Below, in pieces: positions 1 through 8,003 of a stretch of 11,513 nt of DNA. Both the position numbers and the translations under genes were made by a program. Below the pieces are notes generated by a model. The model was not told where the DNA came from and searched no databases. It was given only the letters and a program-made list of their open reading frames with translations. This DNA is from JBBDRX01 sp040905245 (GTDB taxonomy: Bacteria; Bacteroidota; Rhodothermia; Balneolales; Balneolaceae). Within the stretch, counting starts at the first letter, position 1; each line of letters starts with the position of its first letter. Location of the stretch: positions 1 to 11,513 of the forward strand of contig JBBDRX010000012.1 in assembly GCA_040905245.1 (NCBI GenBank), in the 5' to 3' direction.

Positions 1-473
1 TAGGGGAAATTGGCCTGGACTGTCAGTACTGCCACACCGAAGTCTTTAATACGAATCAGGCCAACATTCCGGCCACACAAACCTGTATGAACTGCCACAG
101 CCAGATCGGTACGGACCTGGAGACGCTGGAGCCGGTCCGCGAGAGCTGGGAGAGCGGCGACCCGATCGAGTGGATTAAAGTACACAACCTGCCGGACTAC
201 GCCTTTTTTAACCATAGTGCTCACGTCAATGTCGGCGTCGGGTGCGAATCCTGCCACGGACGCATCGACCGGATGGAGCAGGTCTTCCAGGCAGAGCCAC
301 TGAGTATGAGCTGGTGTCTGGACTGCCACCGGGAACCGGAGAATCACGTCCGCCCGGTAGAGGAAGTCACGACGATGGGCTATGAAGTGGACAACCAGCT
401 GGAGGCCGGGCGTGAGCTGGTTGCCAAACACAATATTAAGGCGCCTCAGTACTGCCAGGGCTGTCACTATTGA
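1..473 (+). CDS. actA: ActA, pentaheme cytochrome c subunit of Alternative Complex III (5' end missing)
   Basis: This is the C-terminal 156 residues of a multiheme cytochrome c. The reading frame is open from base 3 to the stop at 471-473 and continues past the left edge, so the real start and any N-terminal membrane anchor are not seen. Five CXXCH heme-binding motifs are visible: CQYCH (21-35), CMNCH (84-98), CESCH (243-257), CLDCH (315-329) and CQGCH (453-467), the last one residue before the C-terminus. Five hemes and a position directly before an ActB gene match ActA of ACIII, whose heme domain is of the cytochrome c7/c3 type. Its known role is to carry electrons on the periplasmic face between the ActB clusters and the ActE heme. 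Extra histidines are present that could serve as distal ligands, but they cannot be assigned by eye. Any further heme motif upstream of the window would change the count. Confidence 0.93.
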   Translation, partial: GEIGLDCQYCHTEVFNTNQANIPATQTCMNCHSQIGTDLETLEPVRESWESGDPIEWIKVHNLPDYAFFNHSAHVNVGVGCESCHGRIDRMEQVFQAEPLSMSWCLDCHREPENHVRPVEEVTTMGYEVDNQLEAGRELVAKHNIKAPQYCQGCHY

Positions 474-545
474 CGGGCGGAACCGGCCGTGGAAATACGC
501 GGTACCGTCTGCCAACGCTTTTTTGAATCAAAGTCTGATTGACGA

Positions 546-3500
546 ATGAGTGAGGAACTGAAAAACAACAGCTATTGGAAGAGCCTGAACGAGCTTTCCA
601 AAAACGAAGAGTACAAGAAATTCGCCGAGCGCGAGTTTCCGGAAGACGCGTCCGAACTGACCGACCAGGTCTCCCGGCGTAGTTTCTTGCGAGTCATGGG
701 GGCGTCCATCGCCCTGGCCGGGTTCGCCTCCTGCCGGCGTCCGGTGCAGAAGATTATGCCGTTCAGCCAGATGCCGGAGAATATTGTTCAGGGAGAGCCG
801 CTCTTCTATGCCACAGCGCATCCGTTTCAGGATGTATTGAATGGACTGGTAGTACAAAACACCGACGGGCGGCCCACCAAACTGGAGGGCAACGAAGTGC
901 ATCCCGCCAGTGGGGGACGCAGCTCTATCTACGATCAGGCACAGATCCTGGGCCTTTACGACCCCGACCGGTCCCGTGCAATTCGCCGGGATGGCGAGCA
1001 GGCCACAAAAGAAGACTTTCTGTCGTTTGCTGCTAATCACTTTTCCGACACTGGCCGGCGTGTCGTGGTCATCAGCGAGGCCAACTCCTCGCCCACACTG
1101 CAACGACTGCGTGGGCAGTTCGAAGAGCAGTTTGCCAACGGGAGCTGGGTTACCTACGAACCCTTTGATGAAGAGAACGAACTGGAAGGGACCCGGATGG
1201 CCTTTGGCCGTCGCCTGAGAACCGTCAACCACTTTGGACAGGCAGACGTCGTTGTCGCGCTCGACAGTGACCTGATGAATCCGTACGGCCACAAGAACAG
1301 CGTGGCCAACGCCCGGGAACTGACGGGCCGTCGGAAGGTGGAGAGTACGGACGACACCCTTTCGCGCATCTATTCAGTAGAGAGTACCTTTACCAATACC
1401 GGATCGTACGCTGATAACCGCCTCCGGTTAAAGGCGTCCGAGATCGCCCCCTTTACCTTTGCACTGGCCGGACGGCTTTCGCAGTCTGTTGCCGGGCTGG
1501 ATGCCTTCTCCGGTTTCTCCAATGAATTTTCCAGTCACGACTGGATCGATACCCTGGCCGACGATCTGTTGGCCAACCGGGGCGGTTCGGTTGTGACAGC
1601 CGGGTCGAACCAGCCCGCTGCGGTTCACGCCGCCGTCGCTGCCATCAATCTGGCACTCGGCAATGAAGGCGAGACCGTAAGCTGGCACGACGTACCCCAC
1701 CTGGGCGAAACCGATCAGCGGGAAGCCCTGCGCGAAGTAATCCGCGAGATGGGAAGTGGACAGGTCGATACAGTGATTCTGCTGGGAACCAACCCGGTCT
1801 GGAACGCGCCGGCCGATCTTGGATTCGGTGAAGCGCTGCAGCGGGCCGAAACGGTCATTCACCTGGCCGACTACGTGGACGAAACCTCCCGCGTAGCCAA
1901 CTGGCACATCAACCGGGCCCATTTTCTGGAGGCCTGGGGGGATGGACGCTCCTTCAGCGGAGTGCGCTCCGTGGTTCAGCCCCAGATTCAGCCCCTGTTT
2001 GGTGGCTGGAGCGAACTGGAGCTGATGGGAACCATCCTGAACGGAGAGTGGGCCAATGGGTACGATCTGGTCCAACAAACCTGGCAGGAGTTCTACACAA
2101 CCAATTTTGAAAATCGCTGGGAGCGGGTCCTTCACGACGGAGTGGACACGGCGGATGCCTTTGAAGCGGCATCTGCGAGCCTGGCTTCCGGCTTCCGGCA
2201 GGAGCTGGCCCCACACCTGGACGCGAGTGGTGTCAGTGGCATCGAGATTACCATTAAGCCGGATTCGACACTGTTCGACGGGCGGTACGCCAACAACTCC
2301 TGGCTTCAGGAGCTGCCCGACCCCATGACCAAGATCACCTGGGACAACGTCGCCCTGATGAGCCCGGCAACCGCCCGGGAACTGGGGATTGCCACCGATC
2401 GCCATTTGAGCGACAAGGAAGCTCCCGTTGTCCGGATCGAAGCGGGTGGAGAAGCCATTGAAATCGCTGCCTGGGTTCAGCCCGGCCATGTCGACGGATC
2501 CATTACCCTTACGGCCGGATATGGCCGCACGGGGATCGGCCGCGTGGCAGACGGCGTCGGCGTCAATACCTGGCCGCTGCGAACCAGCGGAGCGCTCTAT
2601 GCGCAGGCGGCCTCGGTCGAAGTGACCGGCCGTTCCTACGAAATTGCCTGTACGCAGGATCACCACTCGCTGGAAGGGCGGGACATGATCCGCGAGGCGA
2701 CGATCGACGAATATCGGGAGACCCCCGACTTCGCTTCCTACGAAAAAGTACACGGATATGAAGTGCCGGGGCTCAAGGAGTCCGCGGCGGCCGGCGACGG
2801 TGAGCATCCGGTGAGCCTCTTCAACCCGAGAGACTTTCCGGACAACCAGCCCCAGTGGGGGATGGCCATCGACCTGAACGCCTGTTTTGGCTGCGGGGTC
2901 TGTACCATCGCCTGCCAGGCCGAGAACAACATTCCGGTTGTGGGCAAGCGCGAAGTGGGCCGCCGGAGAGTGATGCACTGGATCCGTACCGACCGCTATT
3001 ATGAAGGAAGCGAGGAGAACCCGCGGGCCCTTCACCAGCCGGTTCCCTGTATGCATTGCGACCTGGCACCCTGCGAGCAGGTCTGCCCCGTGGCGGCAAC
3101 TACGCAGAGTGATGACGGGATGAACCAGATGGCCTACAACCGTTGTATCGGAACCCGGTATTGCGCCAACAACTGCCCGTACAAAGTGCGTCGGTTCAAC
3201 TTCTTTAACTACTCCAAAGAGTTTCTGGCCAACGGGGACGAACCCGAGATTGTCCAGATGGCGATGAACCCGGATGTGACCGTCCGGTTCCGCGGGGTGA
3301 TGGAGAAGTGCACCTACTGTGTGCAGCGTGTAAACCGGGCCAAGTCGAAAGCCCGTCTGGCGACCGGCTCCAGAAAGCCGGCCGACGGAGCGGTTCAGAC
3401 CGCCTGCCAGCAGGCCTGTCCGGCCAACGCCATCTCCTTCGGGGATTTGACCGACCAGAGCAGCGAGGTCTCCAGACAGAAGCAAAACGATCGCAACTAC

Positions 3501-3581
3501 GTGATGCTGGAAGAGCTGAGCGTGCGCCCGCGGACGTCGTATCTGGGCAAACTGAGTAATCCAAACCCTGAAGTGGGATAA
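546..3581 (+). CDS. actB: ActB, iron-sulfur subunit of Alternative Complex III (molybdopterin-like domain plus ferredoxin domain)
   Basis: This 1011-residue protein is the large periplasmic subunit of ACIII. Residues 43-62 form a twin-arginine export signal (SRRSFLRVMG followed by a hydrophobic stretch), ending at Cys63 in GFASC, an imperfect lipobox, so it may also be lipid-anchored. Residues about 70-750 correspond to a molybdopterin oxidoreductase-like domain, which is known to lack the cofactor in ACIII. Residues about 770-975 are a PsrB/HybA-type ferredoxin domain with cysteines 780, 783, 786, 790; 835, 838, 843, 847; 867, 873, 877; 922, 925; and 954, 958. That is 15 rather than 16, because the third motif reads CIGTRYC with Thr870 where a cysteine is usual. 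This fits three [4Fe-4S] and one [3Fe-4S] cluster, as described for ACIII. The start ATG has no clear Shine-Dalgarno site but places the Tat signal correctly. It lies 72 nt after actA and 30 nt before actC. Confidence 0.96.
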   Translation: MSEELKNNSYWKSLNELSKNEEYKKFAEREFPEDASELTDQVSRRSFLRVMGASIALAGFASCRRPVQKIMPFSQMPENIVQGEPLFYATAHPFQDVLNGLVVQNTDGRPTKLEGNEVHPASGGRSSIYDQAQILGLYDPDRSRAIRRDGEQATKEDFLSFAANHFSDTGRRVVVISEANSSPTLQRLRGQFEEQFANGSWVTYEPFDEENELEGTRMAFGRRLRTVNHFGQADVVVALDSDLMNPYGHKNSVANARELTGRRKVESTDDTLSRIYSVESTFTNTGSYADNRLRLKASEIAPFTFALAGRLSQSVAGLDAFSGFSNEFSSHDWIDTLADDLLANRGGSVVTAGSNQPAAVHAAVAAINLALGNEGETVSWHDVPHLGETDQREALREVIREMGSGQVDTVILLGTNPVWNAPADLGFGEALQRAETVIHLADYVDETSRVANWHINRAHFLEAWGDGRSFSGVRSVVQPQIQPLFGGWSELELMGTILNGEWANGYDLVQQTWQEFYTTNFENRWERVLHDGVDTADAFEAASASLASGFRQELAPHLDASGVSGIEITIKPDSTLFDGRYANNSWLQELPDPMTKITWDNVALMSPATARELGIATDRHLSDKEAPVVRIEAGGEAIEIAAWVQPGHVDGSITLTAGYGRTGIGRVADGVGVNTWPLRTSGALYAQAASVEVTGRSYEIACTQDHHSLEGRDMIREATIDEYRETPDFASYEKVHGYEVPGLKESAAAGDGEHPVSLFNPRDFPDNQPQWGMAIDLNACFGCGVCTIACQAENNIPVVGKREVGRRRVMHWIRTDRYYEGSEENPRALHQPVPCMHCDLAPCEQVCPVAATTQSDDGMNQMAYNRCIGTRYCANNCPYKVRRFNFFNYSKEFLANGDEPEIVQMAMNPDVTVRFRGVMEKCTYCVQRVNRAKSKARLATGSRKPADGAVQTACQQACPANAISFGDLTDQSSEVSRQKQNDRNYVMLEELSVRPRTSYLGKLSNPNPEVG

Positions 3582-3611
3582 TCCAAAGGCTTTAATCGTA
3601 AACGACTGAAC

Positions 3612-5039
3612 ATGAGTAAAACGTACGAATACGTACACGAGCCAACCCTGGTCAAAGGGGATCATGACTTTAAGAGTATTACGGCTCTGGTCACAGATAT
3701 CAACCTCCGGCCGACGCCGAAGAGCTGGTATGTCGCATTCGGTATTGCTAATCTGTTGCTGCTGGTGATGGTGGTGGCCATCGGCTACCTGGTCTGGGAG
3801 GGAACCGGGATCTGGGGCCTTAACTCGCCGGCCGGCTGGGGCTGGGCCATTGTCAACTTTGTCTGGTGGGTCGGGATTGGCCACGCCGGGACGCTCATTT
3901 CGGCGATTCTGTTTCTGTTCCGGCAGGACTGGCGGACGGCCATTAACCGGTTTGCCGAGGCGATGACCATCTTTGCGGTGATGTGTGCCGGGGTTTTTCC
4001 GGCGATTCACGTGGGCCGGATCTGGGTGATCTACTGGGTCTTCCCGATTCCGAACCAGATGTCCATGTGGCCCAACTTTAACTCGCCCTTGCTCTGGGAT
4101 GTGTTTGCCGTCTCGACCTACTTTACGGTCTCGCTGCTCTTCTGGTATGTGGGGCTGGTTCCCGATCTGGCGACTATCCGGGACCGGATCAAGAGCAAGG
4201 TGGGCAAGGTGGTGTACGGGACATTTGCCCTGGGCTGGCGGGGAAGCAACCGCCACTGGTGGAACTACGAAAAAGCCTATATGATTCTGGCCGGCCTGGC
4301 GACGCCGCTGGTCCTGTCGGTTCACACGATTGTATCGTTTGACTTTGCCGTTTCGGTCATTCCCGGTTGGCACACCACGATTTTTCCGCCCTACTTCGTG
4401 GCCGGCGCCGTTTTCTCCGGATTCGCGATGGTGCTGTCGCTCATGATCATTGCCCGGAAGATGTACGGTATGGAAGAGATCATGACCGACGACCATATGG
4501 AGAAGATGAACATGATTCTGCTGGTGACGGGGATGATGGTCGGCTTCGCCTATATGATGGAGTTCTTTATTGCCTGGTACAGCGGGGTAGAGTATGAGAA
4601 AGCAATTTTTATTCTGCGCGCGACCGGGCCGTATGCCTGGGCCTACTGGATCATGATTACCTGTAATGTACTCTCTCCGCAGTTTTTCTGGATCAAGAAA
4701 TTGCGGCGGAATGTGGCGTTTACCTTCTTTATATCGATTGTTGTGAATATCGGGATGTGGTTCGAGCGGTTTGTGATCGCCGTCACCTCTCTGTCGACCG
4801 ACTTTTTGCCCTCATCCTGGGGATACTTCTCTCCGACCATCTGGGACGTGTTGACCTACGTGGGTACGTTTGGCCTCTTCTTTACCATGTTCCTGCTGTT
4901 TCTCCGGTTTCTGCCGATGGTGGCGGTGGCCGAAATCAAGAACGTGCTGCCACAGGCGGATCCACACAACTATGACGAGAAGGGCGAATTTGTTCCGCCG
5001 AAGGTGGAGGTTCCCGAACCCAACTATAAATCGGAGTAA
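3612..5039 (+). CDS. actC: ActC, NrfD-like quinol-oxidising membrane subunit of Alternative Complex III
   Basis: This 475-residue integral membrane protein belongs to the NrfD/PsrC family. About ten hydrophobic segments are visible, roughly at residues 40-62, 78-104, 117-143, 160-186, 222-248, 258-283, 298-323, 338-360, 366-392 and 410-435. A polar N-terminus precedes them, and a charged, proline-rich tail of about 35 residues (VPPKVEVPEP) follows. In ACIII, ActC is known to hold the quinol site near the ActB clusters. Conserved-looking polar residues within or next to helices include His91 (GIGHAG), His133 (AIHVGR), Asp163 (LLWDVF) and Asp244 (VSFDFA). These are my candidates for quinol binding and proton release, not confirmed assignments. 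The ATG at 3612 lacks a Shine-Dalgarno match, and translation may depend on coupling to actB 30 nt upstream. Gene order and homology to actF leave little doubt about identity. Confidence 0.95.
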   Translation: MSKTYEYVHEPTLVKGDHDFKSITALVTDINLRPTPKSWYVAFGIANLLLLVMVVAIGYLVWEGTGIWGLNSPAGWGWAIVNFVWWVGIGHAGTLISAILFLFRQDWRTAINRFAEAMTIFAVMCAGVFPAIHVGRIWVIYWVFPIPNQMSMWPNFNSPLLWDVFAVSTYFTVSLLFWYVGLVPDLATIRDRIKSKVGKVVYGTFALGWRGSNRHWWNYEKAYMILAGLATPLVLSVHTIVSFDFAVSVIPGWHTTIFPPYFVAGAVFSGFAMVLSLMIIARKMYGMEEIMTDDHMEKMNMILLVTGMMVGFAYMMEFFIAWYSGVEYEKAIFILRATGPYAWAYWIMITCNVLSPQFFWIKKLRRNVAFTFFISIVVNIGMWFERFVIAVTSLSTDFLPSSWGYFSPTIWDVLTYVGTFGLFFTMFLLFLRFLPMVAVAEIKNVLPQADPHNYDEKGEFVPPKVEVPEPNYKSE

Positions 5040-5040
5040 G

Positions 5041-5045
5041 GGAGG
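5041..5045 (+). promoter_or_regulatory. Shine-Dalgarno site of actD
   Basis: GGAGG lies directly after the actC stop codon, 9 nt before the ATG at 5055. It is the strongest ribosome binding site of the operon and fixes the actD start. Most other genes here have weak or no match. Confidence 0.8.
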
Positions 5046-5054
5046 TTAATCGCT

Positions 5055-5624
5055 ATGGCAAACGAGACGACGATGGAACAACAAGCTGACGACAAGAAAC
5101 TCTATGGGGTGCTGGCCGAAGTCCGGAACCCGAAGGCGCTGATCGATGTGTCTGAGAAAGTTCGGAAACACGGGTACAGAGCGTGGGATACGTTTAGCCC
5201 GTTTCCGATTCACGGAATCGACAAGGCGATGGGCCTGAAGAAATCAAAACTGGGCGGTATCGTACTGGCGCACGGCCTGCTCGGGTTTGTGGGGGCGCTC
5301 TCCATGATCTACTTCATGATGGTGGTAGACTACCCGATCAACATCAGCGGCAAGACGCTTCTGAATATTCCGGCCTGGATTCCGGTGACGTTCGAGCTTA
5401 CAGTCCTTCTTTCGGCCTTTGGGGCCGTCTACGGGATGTTTTTCCTCTGCGGACTGCCCCGGTTCAACCATCCGCTCTACAACGTGGAGAACTTCTCCAG
5501 AGCGACGGACGACGGATTTTTTATCTGTATTGAATCCGATGATCCGCAGTTCGACCGCGACAAGGTTCGGCGGCTGCTGGAAGAGGCGGGCGGCTACAAT
5601 GTGGAAGATGTGTACGACGAGTAG
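5055..5624 (+). CDS. actD: ActD, DUF3341 membrane subunit of Alternative Complex III
   Basis: This 189-residue protein has the layout of the DUF3341 family. A soluble N-terminal part (residues 1-62) carries the segment DTFSPFPIHGID (45-56), typical of the family. Two transmembrane helices follow at about 66-93 and 103-134, then a soluble C-terminal domain of about 55 residues ending in acidic residues. In known ACIII structures ActD is a two-helix subunit that packs against the membrane subunits. It binds no heme, and no cofactor ligands are visible here. Its exact function is unsettled. The start is well supported by a GGAGG site 9 nt upstream. It follows actC by 15 nt, consistent with co-translation. 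Confidence 0.94.
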   Translation: MANETTMEQQADDKKLYGVLAEVRNPKALIDVSEKVRKHGYRAWDTFSPFPIHGIDKAMGLKKSKLGGIVLAHGLLGFVGALSMIYFMMVVDYPINISGKTLLNIPAWIPVTFELTVLLSAFGAVYGMFFLCGLPRFNHPLYNVENFSRATDDGFFICIESDDPQFDRDKVRRLLEEAGGYNVEDVYDE

Positions 5625-5659
5625 GCAGCAAGGCGCCTGTGAAACAGTTTAGTCAAGAA

Positions 5660-6715
5660 ATGATGAAACGTGATTACAACTATATGACTCTCACCAATCG
5701 AACTTCGTTTGCCGTTGTGCTGCTGGCCTCCATGATGCTGGCCTCCTGCCGGGGGCAGATTTCGGAAAAGCCGCCGGTGCACCCGCAGCAGAATATGGAT
5801 TTTCAGAACCGGTTCGAAGCCCAGGAAGAGAACCCGTTTTTTGAAGATGGCCGGGCCATGCGGGCGCCGGTCGAGGGGACGGTTGCCCGGGGACAGCTTC
5901 GTGAAGACCACGAATTGTATGAAGGGGTGGACGAGAATGGCGATTTTGTGGAGCAGATTCCGGTGGAACTGACCGAAGAGCTGCTCTTTCGGGGGAAGAA
6001 CCGCTACGATATTTATTGCGCCGTCTGCCACGGTGGAGCGGGCGATGGCCAGGGGATTATCATGGCGGGTGGCTACGGCTATGTGCCTGCACCGAGTTTT
6101 CATCAGGACCGGATCCGCGAAATGCCCGACGGAGAGATCTATTCGGCGATCTACAACGGTGTACGGACGATGCCGTCCTATGCGACCCAGATCAAGCCGG
6201 AAGACCGCTGGGCGATTGTGTCTTATGTGAGAGCCCTTCAGCAGAGCCAGAACGCGTCGGCAGAGCTGGTGGCATCTCTGGGTGGCAATCCGCAGCAGTT
6301 GTTACGTGAAGCACAAGAGGCTGCGGCAGCGGCCGAGGCGGAGCAGGAGAGCCAGGCGGCTGAGGATGGGGCCGATGAAGCGGCATCAGATAGCGCAGCG
6401 GGCGATGAAGGTGGCAACGTCTCCGCCGAACTGGGACAACAACTTTTTACCCGCCAGGGATGTCAGGCATGCCACTCTGTGGACGGATCGCCCGGTGTGG
6501 GGCCTTCACTGGCCGGCCTGTACGGGCAGCAAGAGCATGAGCTGGAGGGGGGAGAGACGGTGGTGGTCGATGACGCGTATCTTCATGAGTCAATCGTCGA
6601 ACCCGGCGTGCGTATCGCGGCCGGCTATCAGAACATGATGACACCCTACGGCCACCTGAGTGAAAATGAGATTCAGTCGCTGATTGAGTATATCAAGACT
6701 CTTGCCGACGAGTGA
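5660..6715 (+). CDS. actE: ActE, diheme lipoprotein cytochrome c of Alternative Complex III with a second C-terminal cytochrome domain
   Basis: Numbered from the ATG at 5660, this is a 351-residue exported lipoprotein. The signal peptide ends in a good lipobox, LASC, with Cys30 as the lipidated residue. The first cytochrome c domain spans about residues 105-195, with heme motif CAVCH at 120-124 and Met171 (RTMPSY) as likely axial ligand. This is the normal ActE domain. An Ala/Glu/Asp-rich linker of about 40 residues follows (about 214-253). A second domain then has CQACH at 268-272 and Met326 or Met327 near GYQNMM. ActE of Rhodothermus marinus is known as a monoheme protein, so the second domain is an extension. 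It closely resembles the C-terminal domain of CoxB in this operon. The start is uncertain: GTG at 5639 (weak AAGG 5 nt upstream) and ATG at 5663 or 5684 are in frame, and all keep the lipobox. Confidence 0.93.
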   Translation: MMKRDYNYMTLTNRTSFAVVLLASMMLASCRGQISEKPPVHPQQNMDFQNRFEAQEENPFFEDGRAMRAPVEGTVARGQLREDHELYEGVDENGDFVEQIPVELTEELLFRGKNRYDIYCAVCHGGAGDGQGIIMAGGYGYVPAPSFHQDRIREMPDGEIYSAIYNGVRTMPSYATQIKPEDRWAIVSYVRALQQSQNASAELVASLGGNPQQLLREAQEAAAAAEAEQESQAAEDGADEAASDSAAGDEGGNVSAELGQQLFTRQGCQACHSVDGSPGVGPSLAGLYGQQEHELEGGETVVVDDAYLHESIVEPGVRIAAGYQNMMTPYGHLSENEIQSLIEYIKTLADE

Positions 6716-6770
6716 AACCGATTCGAGGAACAGACCGATAAACCGATTGTATAAACCCAGGTATTGATTC

Positions 6771-7970
6771 ATGGCTACAAGCAGCCCAAAACTTACCGAT
6801 TCAGTTGAACTACCCTCCGGGGCCGATCTGTCGAAACCCCTGTTCGGGGCCGGTATTGCCGGACTGATCGCCAGTGGTGTGGGCTATTTTCTGAACCCGG
6901 ATCAGTTCTTTTTCTCTTATCTGATTAGTTTCAGCTTTTTTACCACCTTCGCGCTGGCCTCGCTGATTTTTGTGATGATCCATCACATCACGCGCGCCTC
7001 CTGGGGTGTGGCCCTGCGGCGGATTCCGGAGACGTTTTCGTCCAATATCTGGGTCTGGTCGATCTTCTTTCTACCGGTGATTTTTGGGATGGGAACGCTC
7101 TACGGCTGGTCCGATCCCCATCATGTGGTGGGCGATCCGATTTTGGAAGGGAAAGTGGCCTACCTGAACACCACCTTTTTTATTCTGCGGCAAGTGCTCT
7201 TTTTCGGGGTCTGGGGCTGGCTCGGCTACCGGCTCCACAAGATTTCTGTGGGAATGGACCAGACCAACGACTGGGGACAGACAACGCTCTTGCGCAAGAT
7301 CAGCGCGCCGGGGATTCTCATTTTTGCCCTGACCATCGCCTTTGCCAGCTTCGACTGGCTGATGTCTCTGGACGCTCACTGGTTCTCGACCATGTTCGGG
7401 GTCTATTTCTTCGCCATGAGTTTTCAGGCGCTCTTTGCCATGCTGCTCCTGCTGGTCTTCTGGATGCACAAACGGGGAGTTCTCGAGAATACCATCGGCA
7501 AGGCGCATATCTATGATTTGGGAGCCTGGTTCTTCGGCTTCACCGTCTTTTACGCCTATATCGCGTTCAGCCAGTTTCTGCTGATCTACTACGCCAACAT
7601 TTCCGAAGAGGTGCTCTGGTACTATCACCGTCTGGAAGGAAGTTGGGAGTGGATCGCCTGGGGGCTCATCATCGGACGGTTCATCGTTCCGTTTGTTCTG
7701 TTGATGAATCGGGATTGGAAGCACAATCGAACGATGCTGGGTTTCGTTTCAGTAGTGGTACTGGTGATGCACTTTCTGGAGGTCTACTGGATTGCGATGC
7801 CGACGTTGCATCATCATGGAATTGCCTTTAGCTGGCTGGATGTGACAACACTGATCGGGCTCGGAGGGATCTTCTTCGGCCTCTTTTTCCACAAACTGAA
7901 TGCAAACAGGCTGGTGCCGGTGAACGATCCGAAACTGGGTGAGTCTCTTGACAAGCACTATCACCAATAG
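6771..7970 (+). CDS. actF: ActF, second NrfD-like membrane subunit of Alternative Complex III
   Basis: This 399-residue integral membrane protein is the second NrfD-like subunit. About ten hydrophobic segments can be seen, roughly at residues 23-41, 48-72, 92-112, 133-156, 180-200, 207-232, 250-275, 293-313, 322-343 and 357-375. The segment FDWLMSLDAHWFSTMFG (194-210) is the family hallmark. The final segment runs into a short polar tail ending HYHQ. ActF is homologous to ActC but is known to lack the iron-sulfur partner and is thought to take part in proton movement. Polar residues in helices such as Asp195 and Asp201 are plausible contributors, which is inference. A gap of 55 nt separates it from actE. 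AGGT at 6759-6762 sits just upstream of the ATG as a modest ribosome binding site. Confidence 0.95.
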   Translation: MATSSPKLTDSVELPSGADLSKPLFGAGIAGLIASGVGYFLNPDQFFFSYLISFSFFTTFALASLIFVMIHHITRASWGVALRRIPETFSSNIWVWSIFFLPVIFGMGTLYGWSDPHHVVGDPILEGKVAYLNTTFFILRQVLFFGVWGWLGYRLHKISVGMDQTNDWGQTTLLRKISAPGILIFALTIAFASFDWLMSLDAHWFSTMFGVYFFAMSFQALFAMLLLLVFWMHKRGVLENTIGKAHIYDLGAWFFGFTVFYAYIAFSQFLLIYYANISEEVLWYYHRLEGSWEWIAWGLIIGRFIVPFVLLMNRDWKHNRTMLGFVSVVVLVMHFLEVYWIAMPTLHHHGIAFSWLDVTTLIGLGGIFFGLFFHKLNANRLVPVNDPKLGESLDKHYHQ

Positions 7971-7993
7971 GTTTTTCAGGTAACGATATCAAT

Positions 7994-8001
7994 GGAGAAG
8001 G
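7994..8001 (+). promoter_or_regulatory. Ribosome binding site deciding the start at 8004
   Basis: GGAGAAGG ends 2 nt before the ATG at 8004, with its GGAG core 6 nt upstream. The alternative ATG at 7992 has only a distant AGG. This favours 8004 as the start of the HTH-membrane protein. Confidence 0.5.
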
Positions 8002-8003
8002 AT

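Noticed and set aside
470..498. Possible internal promoter (TTGACG, 17-nt spacer, AAATAC) before actB
   Set aside because: The -10 match is poor, the first bases overlap the actA stop, and there is no Bacteroidota-type TAnnTTTG element. A single operon transcript explains the layout.
528..1292. Minus-strand frame of 254 codons opposite the 5' part of actB
   Set aside because: It is a shadow of actB with no domain, and its end falls in the actA-actB gap without any ribosome binding site supporting it.
1428..4496. Open reading frame of 1022 codons on the minus strand across actB and actC
   Set aside because: It lies opposite two well-supported genes, crosses their boundary, and its translation is rich in His, Gly, Pro, Arg and Gln with no recognisable domain or export signal. 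Long antisense frames arise from the codon bias of GC-rich genes.
6716..6770. Repeated ACCGAT words in the actE-actF gap
   Set aside because: The copies are short, unevenly spaced and do not form a hairpin or an operator-like palindrome, so chance is enough.
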